In this document: positions 40,380 to 50,692 of the stretch, one piece after another
Position numbering within the stretch: the first letter of the stretch is position 1
Layout: each line of letters starts with the position of its first letter
DNA from: Symbiodinium natans
Taxonomy: Eukaryota; Sar; Dinophyceae; Suessiales; Symbiodiniaceae
Direction of reading: 5' to 3'
Assembly (NCBI GenBank): GCA_905221605.1
Contig: CAJNDS010000506.1
Coordinates: 59,226 to 123,225 of the forward strand
DNA: 64,000 nucleotides
Made by a program: the position numbers and the translations under genes
The notes under the pieces: generated by a model
Seen by the model: only the letters and a program-made list of their open reading frames with translations
The model's database searches: none
Told to the model about the DNA's origin: nothing

Positions 40380-41278
40380 CGTTTAGGGTTTAGGCTCGGA
40401 AGAATTGCTAGGACAGTGTTCCCTTCAGGTCTCTATATGAGCATACTACAATCACCCCCCCCCCCCCCCCCCAAACCCTTGTCTAATTCTAATTATTCAT
40501 TAGGGCCCCTATAACCCTAGCCCTAAACCCTAAACCCTAAACCCTAAACCCTCCCTAAACCCTAAACCCTATTCTACTTCTTAAGGCCCTCCCTATATCA
40601 GAGGAAGTAAGACAGCGGCACCTTAGAGCCGGGGTCCTGCCAGCATCCGGGAGCAGCCTCCCCCCCCCCCCCCCCCCCAAAAAAAAAAAAAAACAGACAG
40701 AGAGAGGGAGAGAGAGAACCCACACATATTTTCTCCTTTTTAAGGGCAAAACAGGGATGATGATTGTCTGACCCATTTCTTTAGTTTTTTCGGGGTGGGT
40801 TCTTAAACAAATAGTAGCGTAGGATTTAGGGGTTGGGGACTTCCAGTGTCGTCATTGAGCAGCAGGCTTTGCGCATCCGTCATGGGCGGCTTCTCGGGCG
40901 ACTTCAGCGCTGCGTGCCCTGGTCTCGACATGAAAGCCGCAATTTCACCTTGCCTGAGTATGTTTGCAGTGTACCCTAAACCCCAAACCCTACACCCTGT
41001 AAGCCTGCAAGTGCCCTAAACCCTATAAAGCCTATAAACCCTAAACCCTATAAACCCTAAACCCTAAATGTGCCAGGTGCGCATTTGGCGCTGTGTCTTC
41101 GAACAGCTCGGGTTGGGTGCACAGATCTGCACAGAGGGTTTAGGGTTTAGGGTTTAGGGTTACGGAGAGTGCGCAGAGGGACAACTGGGAGGGCGGATGC
41201 TCTTCGTTTCTTCTTCTTTGGCAGATAGGGATTTCGAGGCGTAGTATATGGTAATTAGTAATATTAGTAATATACCTA

Positions 41279-41385
41279 TGGGGGTTTCCGAAAATAGGGG
41301 TACCGAAAATAGGGGTACCCTTTTTGGGGGGGGTCCTTTTGAGGGGATTCTATTCTATTTGGGGTATGAAAGGGGTGCCCCTAAT
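41279..41385. mobile_element. MITE-like element, family E
   Basis: Contains TTTCCGAAAATAGGGGTACC and GGGGATTCTATTCTATTTGG. Reverse-oriented relatives (GAATCCCC plus TTCGGAA) at 49148-49243 and 58337-58428. Confidence 0.55.
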
Positions 41386-41935
41386 TTGTTTGTCGAAGCC
41401 CGTCCTACGGCGGACACGAGTTGTTTGCGAGTATCCATAACGCACGGAAGGCGGTAGGGGCGCCACCGAAAGCGACAACACATTCAGATGCATTCATCCC
41501 GTAGTCTCATAGTACGGTGAAAACATTCAATAAGACACGGGCGTTCATCGGATTAGACCCTGGAATTTTCTTGTTGGGCATTTCGGGAAATATGAAATAT
41601 TAGATTGGCGCAGGGTAGCCCCCAGCCCTCCAGCCAGCCCTCCAGCCAGCCCTCCAGCCAAACCCTAAAACCCTAAACCCTCAACCTAGGGCTGGAGGGC
41701 TGTGGGTTCCAAATTTAGGAATCTGCCTTATACCAGACCCTGGATAAAAAAAAAACTGGAGCTTTGGTCAGGGTCTAGTTTCTTGTTTGGAACGATTTCT
41801 TGTCAAATGCCTTCACCATATGTAAAGCGATGGGGGCGCCCACAAAAGATATGGAAACGAAAAATATTCTGCGTCCTTTCAATCTCCTAGCAAGTATTGT
41901 CCGCCACTCATACATATATATATATATATATATAC

Positions 41936-42064
41936 ATGTGTATATATGTATATATGTATATATGTATATATGTATATATGTATATATGTATATATGTATA
42001 TATGTATATATGTATATATGTATATATGTATATATGTATATATGTATATATGTATATATGTATA
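41936..42064. repeat. (GTATATAT)n microsatellite
   Basis: About 16 perfect copies of an 8-bp unit next to (TA)n. Tyr/Ile frames here are artefacts. Confidence 0.95.
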
Positions 42065-42543
42065 CATATACTGTATGTTAAACACATAGACACATGTAAT
42101 TAGATGTTGCAAAAAGGCTTCTTATGTTCAAAAACAGCAGGCCTCCGGCATGGGATTTGTCCCCGATGTCACGATGCCTCAGGCTGCAGCCCCGCTGGTT
42201 GCCAAGGCGGTCGGTGCCTCAGTAATAGTCGTAAAGAAAGGGGTTGATGTAGAGTTTAGGGTTTAGGGTTTAGGGTTTAGGGTTTAGGGTTTAGGGGTAG
42301 GCCCTAAACCCTAAACCCTAGAGAGCCTGAACACCAGTAAAAAAGCAGCAGTCCATGGCCACGAGGTTGATGCATGCGCAACTCAGTCCTGGGTAGGATA
42401 AGGGGGACCCCTAAAAGGGAGCCCTTCTGAACCCTCTTCTGGCTCTCTTAAAACAGGGACCTTATTCAGAGGGTCTGTATCCCTAAACCCTAAACCCTAA
42501 ACCCTAGCCCTAAACCCTAAACCCTAAACCCTAAACTGCCGAG

Positions 42544-42640
42544 GCGGAGTGGTCCTTGTGGTCGTCGGATCCACGGTGTTTGTGTCAAACGTGACGGAAG
42601 ACATGCGAAGCGCGGGCCTCAGCTGCTCGCCCCTTGGGGT
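42544..42640 (+). other. Exon-like island with hydrophobic strand
   Basis: After ACTGCCGAG and a C block; the frame begins GGVVLVVVGSTVFVSNVTED and continues with AGLSCSPLG into a TTTAGGG array. N-V-T sequon and a Cys. Confidence 0.4.
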
Positions 42641-43383
42641 TTAGGGTTTAGGGTTTAGGGTTTAGGGTTCAGGGTTCAGGGTCTAGGGTTTAGGGTTTAG
42701 GGTTTAGGGTTTAATTAGGGTTTAGGGTTTAGTGTTTAGGGGGGTTTAGGGGGGTTTTGGGTGTTAGGGCTAAGGGTTTAGGGTGTAGGGCCAACCTCAA
42801 AGCCCTAATTGTAATTTGAACGCTACGCGACCCGCCTCGGCCTGGCCCAGCGCAGCGCCCGGCGCATGTTCGCGGCCTCCGCAGCTGCACAGGGTCACGG
42901 GTTTAGGGCTGCGGGTTCAGGGCTTAGGGGTTTGGAGCTTCGAGTTCAAGGTTCAAGCTTGGACTCTTCGGCTCGTGTCACTTAATGCATCCCCGGCCGT
43001 GCTCAAACGAGTTGAGTTTCTGGCCCTCAAGCCAGCTTTCACGAATATCCTATAGTGGCTTAGGGAGCGGGGCAGGGGGGGATAGGGGGGGGGGTGGGGG
43101 GTTGGTTGGGGGGGTGGGACAGGCTTCAACTGCCTCTGGTCCTGGCGAACCGTCCACTTCCGGACCCCGGTTTCCTGGGGGGTACCCATTTGAGGCAAAA
43201 AAAGGGTTAGGGTCTGGGGTGCCGGCCAACATATGGTCACTGGGCTACCAAGCAATGCGTGCATTGGTTGCAGTATGACCCCCATGCTCATAATGCCAAA
43301 CCTCATGTCATACATGCTTCTTGTACCTAAAACCCTAGAAGCCCTTAACTGAACCTTCAAACCCTAAACCCTAAACCCGGCAG

Positions 43384-43469
43384 GTTCGGACGCATACAGC
43401 CTGAACTGCTCGGACTTCGACCTGGGCTACGAGGGCACGCTCAGCCGCAGCCTGAGACCAGCGGCTTGA
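43384..43469 (+). other. Exon-like island with GYEG-type repeat signature
   Basis: Acceptor ACCCGGCAG after a C block; the frame begins SDAYSLNCSDFDLGYEGTLS and stays open to a TGA just before a G block. SLNC and GYEG echo the island at 33548, suggesting the same repeat family. Confidence 0.46.
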
Positions 43470-43683
43470 GGGTTTAAGGTTTCGGGTTTAGGGTTTAATG
43501 TTTGGGGGGTTTTTATTGCATATTTAGGGTTTAGGGTTTCGGGTGTGGGGTCTTTGGCTCCATACACAACCGCCATGTTATTCAAACAACTCAGACAGCT
43601 TCTTACACAACCACCATGTTACTTTGACCAAGCCCCGAACCTTCAATGGTGCCCGAAACTGGGATTAGTCGAAGCCCTCCAAA

Positions 43684-43709
43684 CTACTTTTGCTTAAGAA
43701 CCCCACCCC

Positions 43710-43751
<42 letters not shown>

Positions 43752-43803
43752 AAAAACAAAGATGGGGATTTGTTTTTAGCTGGGTTCTTGGGCAACTCGT
43801 CGT
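43684..43803. mobile_element. MITE-like element, family C with (CA)n expansion
   Basis: CTACTTTTGCTTAAGAACCC faces GGGTTCTTGGGCAACTCGTC. A (CA)n microsatellite (43714-43751) grew from the A/C-rich interior. Confidence 0.6.
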
Positions 43804-44034
43804 AAAGCCTGAACCCTAAACCCTTAAACCCCTAGCTCCTAAACCCTAAACCCCTAAACCACTCAACAACTAAACCTCAAACCCTGACCCTGAACCGTGA
43901 ACCCCAAACCCTACCAAACCCACCCTAAACCCCAAACCCTAAACCCTAAACCCCAAACCCTAAACCCCAAACCCCACACCCCAAACCCTAAACCCCAAAC
44001 CCCAAACCCTAAACCCTAAACCCTAAACCCCGAG

Positions 44035-44105
44035 GCGTGAGCTGCGAAGCTGGCATCATCAAGGCAGATGGCAGCACTTGCTCCTTGGCTGGCGGTAGTT
44101 GTTGG
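44035..44105 (+). other. Exon-like island, cysteine-rich
   Basis: It directly follows a 220-bp C-strand array (CCCCGAG) and precedes a G block. The frame reads GVSCEAGIIKADGSTCSLAG. Both Cys spacing and composition match the other islands. Confidence 0.42.
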
Positions 44106-44411
44106 TGGGTTGAGGGTTCAGGGTTGAGGGTTTAGGATTTAGGGTTTAGGGTTTAGGAGTCTTCAATGCTGTACCCCTACTGAAGGTTTCTCTTTGAGGT
44201 TCTTGAGCTCAACTGCGAACCACGGGCGAAAACGGCGCTGCATGCCGGCTAGGCTCATCCTGCACCATACCTAGCCTGGCAAGCCATGGCCATCCTAGCA
44301 GTTTCAGAATAGGGTTTGGGGTTTAGGGTTTGGGGTCTGGGGTTTGGAGTTTAGGGTTTAGGGTTTAGGGTTTAGGGTCCAGCAAGCAACTGACGCACGG
44401 AATCATCTACT

Positions 44412-44511
44412 CTTGGAGGTTCGTGAGTACCATACTCCTCCCCCCCCCAAAAAAAAATCTACGTCTACTTAGGGAATTTTGGGGTTGTTAAGTACCCTGA
44501 ACCTCCAAGTA
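44412..44511. mobile_element. MITE-like element, family D
   Basis: CTTGGAGGTTCGTGAGTACC faces GTACCCTGAACCTCCAAG. Other copies: 45688-45840 (complete), 34622-34718 and 63732-63850, whose left ends are replaced by TTTAGGG repeats. Confidence 0.68.
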
Positions 44512-45293
44512 GCTTGGCAATTAGGCATCCCCTACACCCCCAACCCCTAAACGTCGTGGTTTAGGGTTTAGGGTTTAGGGTTTAGGGTTTAGGGTTAGGA
44601 TTTAGGGTTTAGGGTTTAGGGTTTAGGGTTTAGGGCTTGCGGTTTAGGATTGTTCGGACATCTGAGGTACCCCCATCGTCGTGGCCGGCACGGTTACTCA
44701 GGCAGGATGGTCCAAGAGGGGTTGAGGGTTTAGGGTTTAGGGTACTTCGCTTACATCGTTTAGGGTTTAGGGTTTAGGGTTTAGGGTTTAGGGTTTAGGG
44801 TTTAGGGTTTAGGGTTTAGGGTTTAGGGTTTGGTGTATTAGGGTTTCAGGTTTAGGGCTTAGGGTTTGAGTTTTTTCGGGTTGTTAGGGCATTAGGTTTT
44901 AAAGGTTTAAAGGGATTTAAGTTAACTCCCTAAACCCTAAACCAAGCTGGAGGCGGGGTTGGGTTTTAGATCACCCACGTGGACACGCCCTCAACCCCTA
45001 CAAAGCCCCCCCACCCCCCCCCCCCCGGCCTAAGCCCCAAGGTCTGTGAACCATGAAGACCCTTAAATGTGGACCCCTGTGGCACCCTTCTAGCGTGCCC
45101 CCTGTTGAACAACAAGGGACAACAGGGTACCCAGTTGAGGTTGCTGGTGTGAAACCCCTAAACCGTAAATCCAAGACCCTAAGCCCTAAAAGAAACCTAA
45201 ACCGCAAACCCCAAACCCCAAACCCTAAAAGAACCCCAAACCCCAAACCCTAAACCCCAAACCCCAAACCCTAAACCCTTACGCTCTGGTCAG

Positions 45294-45379
45294 GAAGTGA
45301 CGGTTGTGGAGAGTGCGGTGGCCTTCGCACTTCCTCCTATGACTGGCGTTTCGCAGCAGGAACTGCAGGCCACCAAGTT
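45294..45379 (+). other. Exon-like island
   Basis: Acceptor ACGCTCTGGTCAG after a C array; the frame begins EVTVVESAVAFALPPMTGVS and continues to the first TTTAGGG. No family recognised. Confidence 0.38.
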
Positions 45380-45414
45380 TAGGGTTGAGGCCTTGTTTGG
45401 GGGTTTCAGGTTTG

Positions 45415-45505
45415 GGGTTCAGGGTTCAGGGGTTCAGGGGTTCAGGGGTTCAGGGGTTCAGGGGTTCAGGGGTTCAGGGGTTCAGGGGTTCAGGGGTTCA
45501 GGGGT
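45415..45505 (+). repeat. TTCAGGGG 8-bp array
   Basis: Ten near-perfect TTCAGGGG units that pass into TTTAGGG at 45506. Confidence 0.9.
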
Positions 45506-45687
45506 TTAGGGTTTAGGGTTTAGGCCTGTTTGAGGAGGTTCGCTGGCTTCGGCGAAGTCCTGGCAGGTGTGCTCCCTAACCCTACCATGCATGCGGGTCA
45601 CTGGAGGTGCCTGTAGGCCACTGAAGCCCGAGCAGAGAAAAACAGCGTTCCTCTTCGGGGGCTGCTTCGTCAAAACCCCAAACCCTT

Positions 45688-45840
45688 ACTTGGAGGTCCA
45701 GGGTACGCATAACGCATAACCCAGTTATGACTGTACTTCGAACCCCACTCAGAAGCGCCATGAAGTGCCCCCAATATGGATATAACTCGGTGATAAGTGC
45801 AGCTATAACCCGGTTATTCAGCACCATGAACCTCCAAGTA
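45688..45840. mobile_element. MITE-like element, family D, complete
   Basis: ACTTGGAGGTCCAGGGTACG faces AGCACCATGAACCTCCAAGT; interior contains repeated TAACCCGGTTAT-like motifs. Confidence 0.66.
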
Positions 45841-45873
45841 CAAAGGTCCTGTTCCCATGTCGGTGCTGCCTAA

Positions 45874-45980
45874 CTACTCTTTGCTTAAGAGCCCCAAAGA
45901 ATCAGAGACAAGAACCCCTCGATTGCCCTTATAAGCATGAATGTTCAATTTTTTGGCGGGGTTCGTAAGGCAAATAGTAG
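45874..45980. mobile_element. MITE-like element, family C
   Basis: Inverted ends CTACTCTTTGCTTAAGAGCC and GGGGTTCGTAAGGCAAATAG. Relatives or ends at 43684-43803, 53363-53505, 27949-28035 (three left ends), 28554-28575 and 28619-28641 (right ends), 40793-40818. Confidence 0.65.
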
Positions 45981-46370
45981 ATAAGGGCATTGGAGTTTGG
46001 GGTTCAGGGTTCAGGGTTTAGGGTTTAGGGTTTAGGGTTTTTGGGGCCTCCAGAAGCCATGACTGTGGGAAGTCCAAGCCCAGGTCAACAGGCCCAACCC
46101 CGTTTAGGGATTAGGTTCAGGGTTTAGGGCTTAGGGCTTAGGGTTCAGGGTTCAGGGTTTAGGGTTTAGGGTTCATTGTTTACGCACCGTATGTGTTTTC
46201 ACGTACACAGGGAGCTCGTGCATGGAGAAAGTTGTAACCCTGAGGCTCCAAGGACTCTTACTTTAGGATTTGTTGGGTGCAAAGGCCTTCTCATGCAATG
46301 TTCTTGGGCCTAAACCCTAAACCCTAAACCCTAAACCCTAAACCCCACTTGGAGCCTCAGTTGAAGACAG

Positions 46371-46462
46371 GCCGCCATGGACACCCCTGCCACGAAGAAC
46401 GCCTACGCCAAGACGCTGCAGACGTCTCTGGGGGTGGCGAACCTTGAGGCCACGGAAGTGCT
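46371..46462 (+). other. Exon-like island
   Basis: After TTGAAGACAG downstream of a C array; the frame begins AAMDTPATKNAYAKTLQTSL and runs on with GVANLEATEV. Helical composition, unlike the Cys-rich islands. Confidence 0.38.
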
Positions 46463-47688
46463 TGGGCCACTTAAAAACCCCCTGGTTTAGGGTTTAGGGT
46501 GTAGGGTGTAGGGTGTAGGGTGTAGGGTTTAGGGTTTAGGGTTTAGGGCCACTTAAAAACCCCCCGGAAGCCCCCGAGACTGAGACTCGTTGCTGTCATA
46601 GAGGGTTTAGGGCTTAGGGTTAGTAGGACATCGTTATTCTCTTTCATTGTAAAGCGCTGTCTAAGGTTAGAGCTTTCAAGAGTTTTTTCAGGGGTTTGAA
46701 GGTCGCAGCCAGAGTCCTGCCTCCCAATTAGGCTTTTGGAATTGAGGGTGTGGGGTTTAGGTCTTCGGGCTTAGGGTTTGTATGGCTCCATATCCTAATC
46801 CCTAAGCTAAAGCCTCAAAAGCCCCAAAGCCCCCAAGCTTGCTGTGAAGGACATCATCATCCTGCTTATCCAAGTCTTGGAATCGTTGCCTGCGGCCGAG
46901 ACCTCAGAAGCTCCCACACGGACCGCGCTGTCTGCGCTTCGGGGTGGGTTTGGGGTTTAGGGTTTAGGGTCAAGAAGTTTAGGGCTTAGGGCATAGGGTT
47001 TAGGGCATGAGGGAGTTTGTGGCTGTGGGGTTCATCTCGGTGCATACATGGCTTTTCAAGGCTTAACCACCTAGACTCTAGACCGAACAGAGGAGTCGCC
47101 AAGCCCTAAACATGTGTATCTAAACCCCCTAGACGGTCACCCGATCCACATCACTGTAAGCCTCTCTGGGCAAAAACAGCTGGTTTCGGGTCGCGGGTGT
47201 TGACGGAGCCCTGAAACCTAAACCCTAAACCCTAAACTCATACCCTAAACCCTAAACCCTTGCATTCTGCCAGCGAACTCTAGTGGACTGGTCGCCCTTC
47301 AGGGGTCTTAAGGGCTTCGGGCTTGGAGGCAACCCATCTTCAACCGAAATCCCTGAACCCCAAACTGTAGTGAGCTCAAGGAACGCTTGGGCTTAGGTTT
47401 CGGGTTTTAGGGTTTAGGGTTTAGGATCCAGGGTGTCGGTTTCAGGGCTTAGGGTCTAGGCATGTTTTCAAGCCTGGATTGGAGAAGGCCTCCCCACATA
47501 TGGTTACTGGGCTACCAGCTAGCAGTCCTTGCTAGGGACTAGAATACGCGGCACTATAATCCTAAACCCTAAACCCTAAACCCTAAACCCTAAACCCTAA
47601 ACCCTAAACCCTAAACCCTAAACCCTAAACCCTAAACCAACATCCCAAATAGGACCTTGTACTTCCCCCCCTATGTAGCCCTTTGCAG

Positions 47689-47745
47689 ACTGTGCACCTC
47701 CAGGGCGGCCGTCGGCTGCAGAGCGCCGAGCACCCGGCGTGCTGA
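47689..47745 (+). other. Exon-like island
   Basis: Acceptor TATGTAGCCCTTTGCAG; the frame reads TVHLQGGRRLQSAEHPAC then stop, followed by a G block. A second frame is also open. Confidence 0.33.
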
Positions 47746-48330
47746 AACGGGGGTTAAGGGTTTAGGGTTTAGGGTTTAGGGTTTAGGGTTTAGGGTTTTA
47801 GGGTTTTAGGGTTTTAGGGTTTAGGGTTTAGGGTTTAGGGTTTAGGGTTTAGGGTTTAGAGGGCTCCCCATACTTAGTAGAGTGGATTTGGGGGGGGCCG
47901 GGGGGGAGTGCCTTCTCTAATGTTGAAAAGTATGGGTCATTGTGGGGGCCGTTGGCTCTTGGCCTACTCTTTGGGAAGAACACAGGCGCCCTGAAAGGTC
48001 TACATGACGTACAGAATTTGGCCCGTATCTTGGGACCCCAAAAACTATGGTCCCTCAACCCTAAACCCCAAACCCTAAACCCTAAACCCCAAACCCCAAA
48101 CCCTAAGCCCTAAACCCTAAACCGAAAAAAACCCGAAACCCTAAACCCTAAACCCCAAACCCTAAACCCTAAGCCCGAAGCCCGAAACCCGAAACCCTAA
48201 ACCCTAAACCCTAAACCCTAAACCCTGAACCCTGAACCCTAAACCCTAAACCCTAAACCCTAAGCCCTAAGCCCTAAGCCCTAAGCCCTCAGCCCTAAAC
48301 CCTAAACCCTAAACCCTAAACCCTAAACCT

Positions 48331-48410
48331 GACCTTTTTGAGGGCAGCGGCTTTGAAGTCAACGTGGAGTTCCAGCTTCGCACGGTGGAAGCAGATGCGC
48401 CCGTTGCAAG
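48331..48410 (+). other. Exon-like island
   Basis: It directly follows the 270-bp C-strand array 48057-48328; the frame reads LFEGSGFEVNVEFQLRTVEA and continues to a G block at 48424. Strand-like composition. Confidence 0.38.
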
Positions 48411-48668
48411 ATTACTACACAAGTTCAGGGTTTAGGGTTTAGGGTTTAGGGTTTAGGGGGGATTCTCTCGTAATATATGCCCTACGTAGTCAAAAAGGAA
48501 CTACCCGAAATACCCTTTCTGATCAAATTGAATGTGATTATGGTTAGCTTGCTTGCTGGGCTCCTGATTAACACCCGTGTAGGGTTGGAGATCAGAAGTC
48601 TGTGCGAACAGATGAAAATAGTTCATTTGCAGGCCCTGTGCCAGTGACATCGGCATGCACGCAGACCT

Positions 48669-48815
48669 CGGTAGGCAGCCCGGTGGTACCCTTTTCCCTT
48701 TTTGTTGGTTCAAGGTTCCCTGCTACAGTAGCCCTAAACCCTAAACCCTAAACCCTAAACCCTAAACCCTCTTACTAGAGTCCTCATTATATAAGATGGT
48801 TGCTGGGCTACCAAG
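48669..48815. mobile_element. MITE-like element, family A, interrupted by CCCTAAA array
   Basis: Ends CGGTAGGCAGCCCGGTGG and TGCTGGGCTACCAAG. A C-strand array (48731-48770) sits in the middle, so inserted arrays occur in both orientations. Confidence 0.7.
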
Positions 48816-48982
48816 CCCAAGACCTGCGCCCAGTTCGCATGAGAAAGACATGCCAGGCAGCGGTCACTGCGGGCTCCTCCCTCGGCATGAGAGCAAGAGC
48901 TGAGCGACTACACGTGACGTGAAGTCCCTAAACCCTAAACCCTAAGCCCTAAACCCTAAACCCTAAACCCTAAACCCTGCAG

Positions 48983-49075
48983 GTTCGGCATGTCCGGTGT
49001 CCAAGGCCTGACCGACAAGATCGAAAAGTTGGGAGACCCGACATCCTCGGAGCACAGCCCTCAGAGGATGTCTGG
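48983..49075 (+). other. Exon-like island
   Basis: Acceptor AAACCCTGCAG is fused to a C array; the frame begins FGMSGVQGLTDKIEKLGDPT and is open to about 49075, before a G block. Resembles in tone the helical island at 46371. Confidence 0.4.
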
Positions 49076-49264
49076 GCATTTCTCCCTTACAATCAGGTTT
49101 AGGGTTTAGGGTTCAGGGTGTAGGGTTTAGGGTTTAGGGTTTAGGATGGTTTAGGGTAGCCGCCCTTTTTTACCCACAAATAGAATAGAATCCCCTTCAC
49201 AGGGGATCCCCAAGAAGGGTACCCGATTTCGGAACCACCATGTTGCTTTTGCTGCTGGTGATGC

Positions 49265-49341
49265 CTTGGTAGCCTTTTTAAAAGCAACCAACCCCCCAAG
49301 AAAAGGGTACCCTTGTGAATATGGTTACTGGGCTACCAAAG
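49265..49341. mobile_element. MITE-like element, family A, internally deleted
   Basis: Ends CTTGGTAGCC and TTACTGGGCTACCAAAG with a shortened body of about 77 bp. Confidence 0.65.
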
Positions 49342-50040
49342 TGCTGATGAAGATGATGAAGATGATGATGATGGCTACGGGCTGTGGGTCGTTTCTCAGC
49401 TCTTGTACAGTCTTTTGGTTCTGCGCCGGCCCGAGAAGTAGGTGCCCTCCTTGTTCCCCTGTTTGAGCTGCCCGGTTCCCATTATGTGCTCTTTCCCCAA
49501 ACAAAGCTTGGGGGGGCTACGTCCCCCTACCCCCGCCCCCCCCCCCCCCGCCCCCCACGGGGTTCGGGGTTTGCGGTTCAGGTTTAGGGTTTAGAATACT
49601 CTCATTATCCCTAATATAACTTGTCCCTCTGACATCCCTAACATCCCTGAGAACCCGAACCCGTTTAAACCTTCAACATCACGGCGGGAACCCTAAATCC
49701 TAAACCCTAAACCCTAAACCGGCACCCGGCCAAGGCAGCAGGCTTTCACCCAGAGCTTGGGCCCAAACCTGCAGGCGCCAAAAGGGCTTTAGGAGGGGGC
49801 TTTTAGGGTTTTGGGAACTGAGGGTTTAGGGTTTAGATGGGTTTAGGATTTTGGGTTTTGGGTTTTGAGTTTTGGGTTTTGCGGTGTTTTGGTGTTTCGT
49901 GGGTTTAGAGGCTTAGGGTGTTGAGGGTTTTGCTGCTTCGCATGCGTGAAGATCTATTCAAGCAGACTATGTCAGAGAAGCCTCCTAAACCCTAAACCCT
50001 ACACCCTAAACCCTAAACTCTAAACCTGAACTGCACCCAG

Positions 50041-50098
50041 GAGGCTGCGGCGGAGGATCCCAGTGCGGGTGCCCTCACCCAAGCAGCCCAGGCGCGGG
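50041..50098 (+). other. Exon-like island
   Basis: Acceptor CTGCACCCAG after a C block; the frame reads EAAAEDPSAGALTQAAQARV and enters a G block. Ala-rich helical segment of unknown function. Confidence 0.36.
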
Positions 50099-50284
50099 TA
50101 GGGCTTGGGGTTCGGGGTCTTTGGGTAGGATTGGGGTTTAGGGTTTAGGGTTTAGGGTTTAGGGTTTAGGGTTTAGGGTTTAGGGTTTAGGGTTTAGGGT
50201 TTAGGGTTTAGGGTTTAGGGTTTAGGGTTTAGGGGGGTCCGGGTTTTTTTTTTTGCAAAGGTGTGGCTCGGCCCTGTCCCCTTG

Positions 50285-50583
50285 CAAAGGTGTGGCTTGG
50301 CTTGGCTTGGCTTGGCTGGGCGTGTCCTCTGACCTGGCTTGGCTCGGCTTGTCTGGCTTGGCTTGGCTTTGGTTGGCTTGGCTCGGCTTGGCTTGGCTTG
50401 GCTCGGCTGGGCTTGGCTTGGCTTGGCTCGGCTTGTCCTCTGGCTTGGCTTGGCTCGGCTTGGCTTTCGTTGGCTTGGCTCCTTGGCTTGGCTTGGCTCG
50501 GGTGGGCTCGGCTCGGCTTGGCTTGGCCTGGCTGGCTTGGCTTGGCTTGGCTCGGCGTGGCTTGGCTCGGCTTGGCCTGGCTT
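50285..50583. repeat. GGCTT/GGCTC pentanucleotide array
   Basis: About 60 imperfect copies of GGCTT with GGCTC and GGCTGG variants. All six frames stay open in places only because of the period. Confidence 0.9.
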
Positions 50584-50692
50584 GGGTGCCGACTTCGTTT
50601 TGATTTCCCTGTTCTCCCCAGTCGCAAAGATTCTTTTTACCGCGATGTAGCTGTAGCTGGTAGAAATACGTGGAGTGTATATATGTAGTATG

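Larger units (their letters stand above)
32881..40550. repeat. Telomere-repeat mosaic, part 5
   Basis: C blocks: 32881-33038 (mostly AAACCCC), 33495-33530, 34390-34484, 34789-34863, 36127-36180, 37653-37690, 38174-38275 (about 14 copies), 38743-38816, 40515-40570. G blocks: 33168-33234, 33960-34145 (long), 34554-34622, 35490-35520, 35757-35820, 36272-36305, 36645-36755, 37150-37240, 37342-37430 (GGGCTTA form), 38330-38403, 38895-38970, 39040-39120, 39744-39802. 35080-35110 is T20 then G17. 36310-36640, 37690-38130 and 39125-39740 hold no recognisable gene. Confidence 0.85.
40551..50233. repeat. Telomere-repeat mosaic, part 6
   Basis: C blocks: 40975-41070, 41660-41690, 42300-42320, 42481-42537, 43357-43378, 43810-44032, 45160-45285, 46310-46346, 47217-47258, 47562-47638, 48057-48328 (many variants), 48927-48980, 49688-49720, 49984-50025. 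G blocks: 41138-41162, 42253-42298, 42636-42770, 43470-43500, 44107-44160, 44310-44380, 44559-44637, 44758-44870, 45985-46040, 46106-46172, 46486-46548, 46943-46970, 47408-47440, 47756-47860, 48424-48458, 49097-49145, 50125-50233. 40571-40970, 42780-43080, 46625-46940 and 49340-49570 show no recognisable gene; a G/T-rich tract is at 43070-43115. Confidence 0.85.

Noticed and set aside
41879-42112. Tyr/Ile-rich frames on both strands
   Set aside because: Translation of the (GTATATAT)n microsatellite.
43050-43360. Overlapping open frames on both strands (up to 135 codons) at 42953-43360
   Set aside because: They cross a G-rich tract and a fragment of MITE family A, overlap on opposite strands, and show no domain or codon bias.
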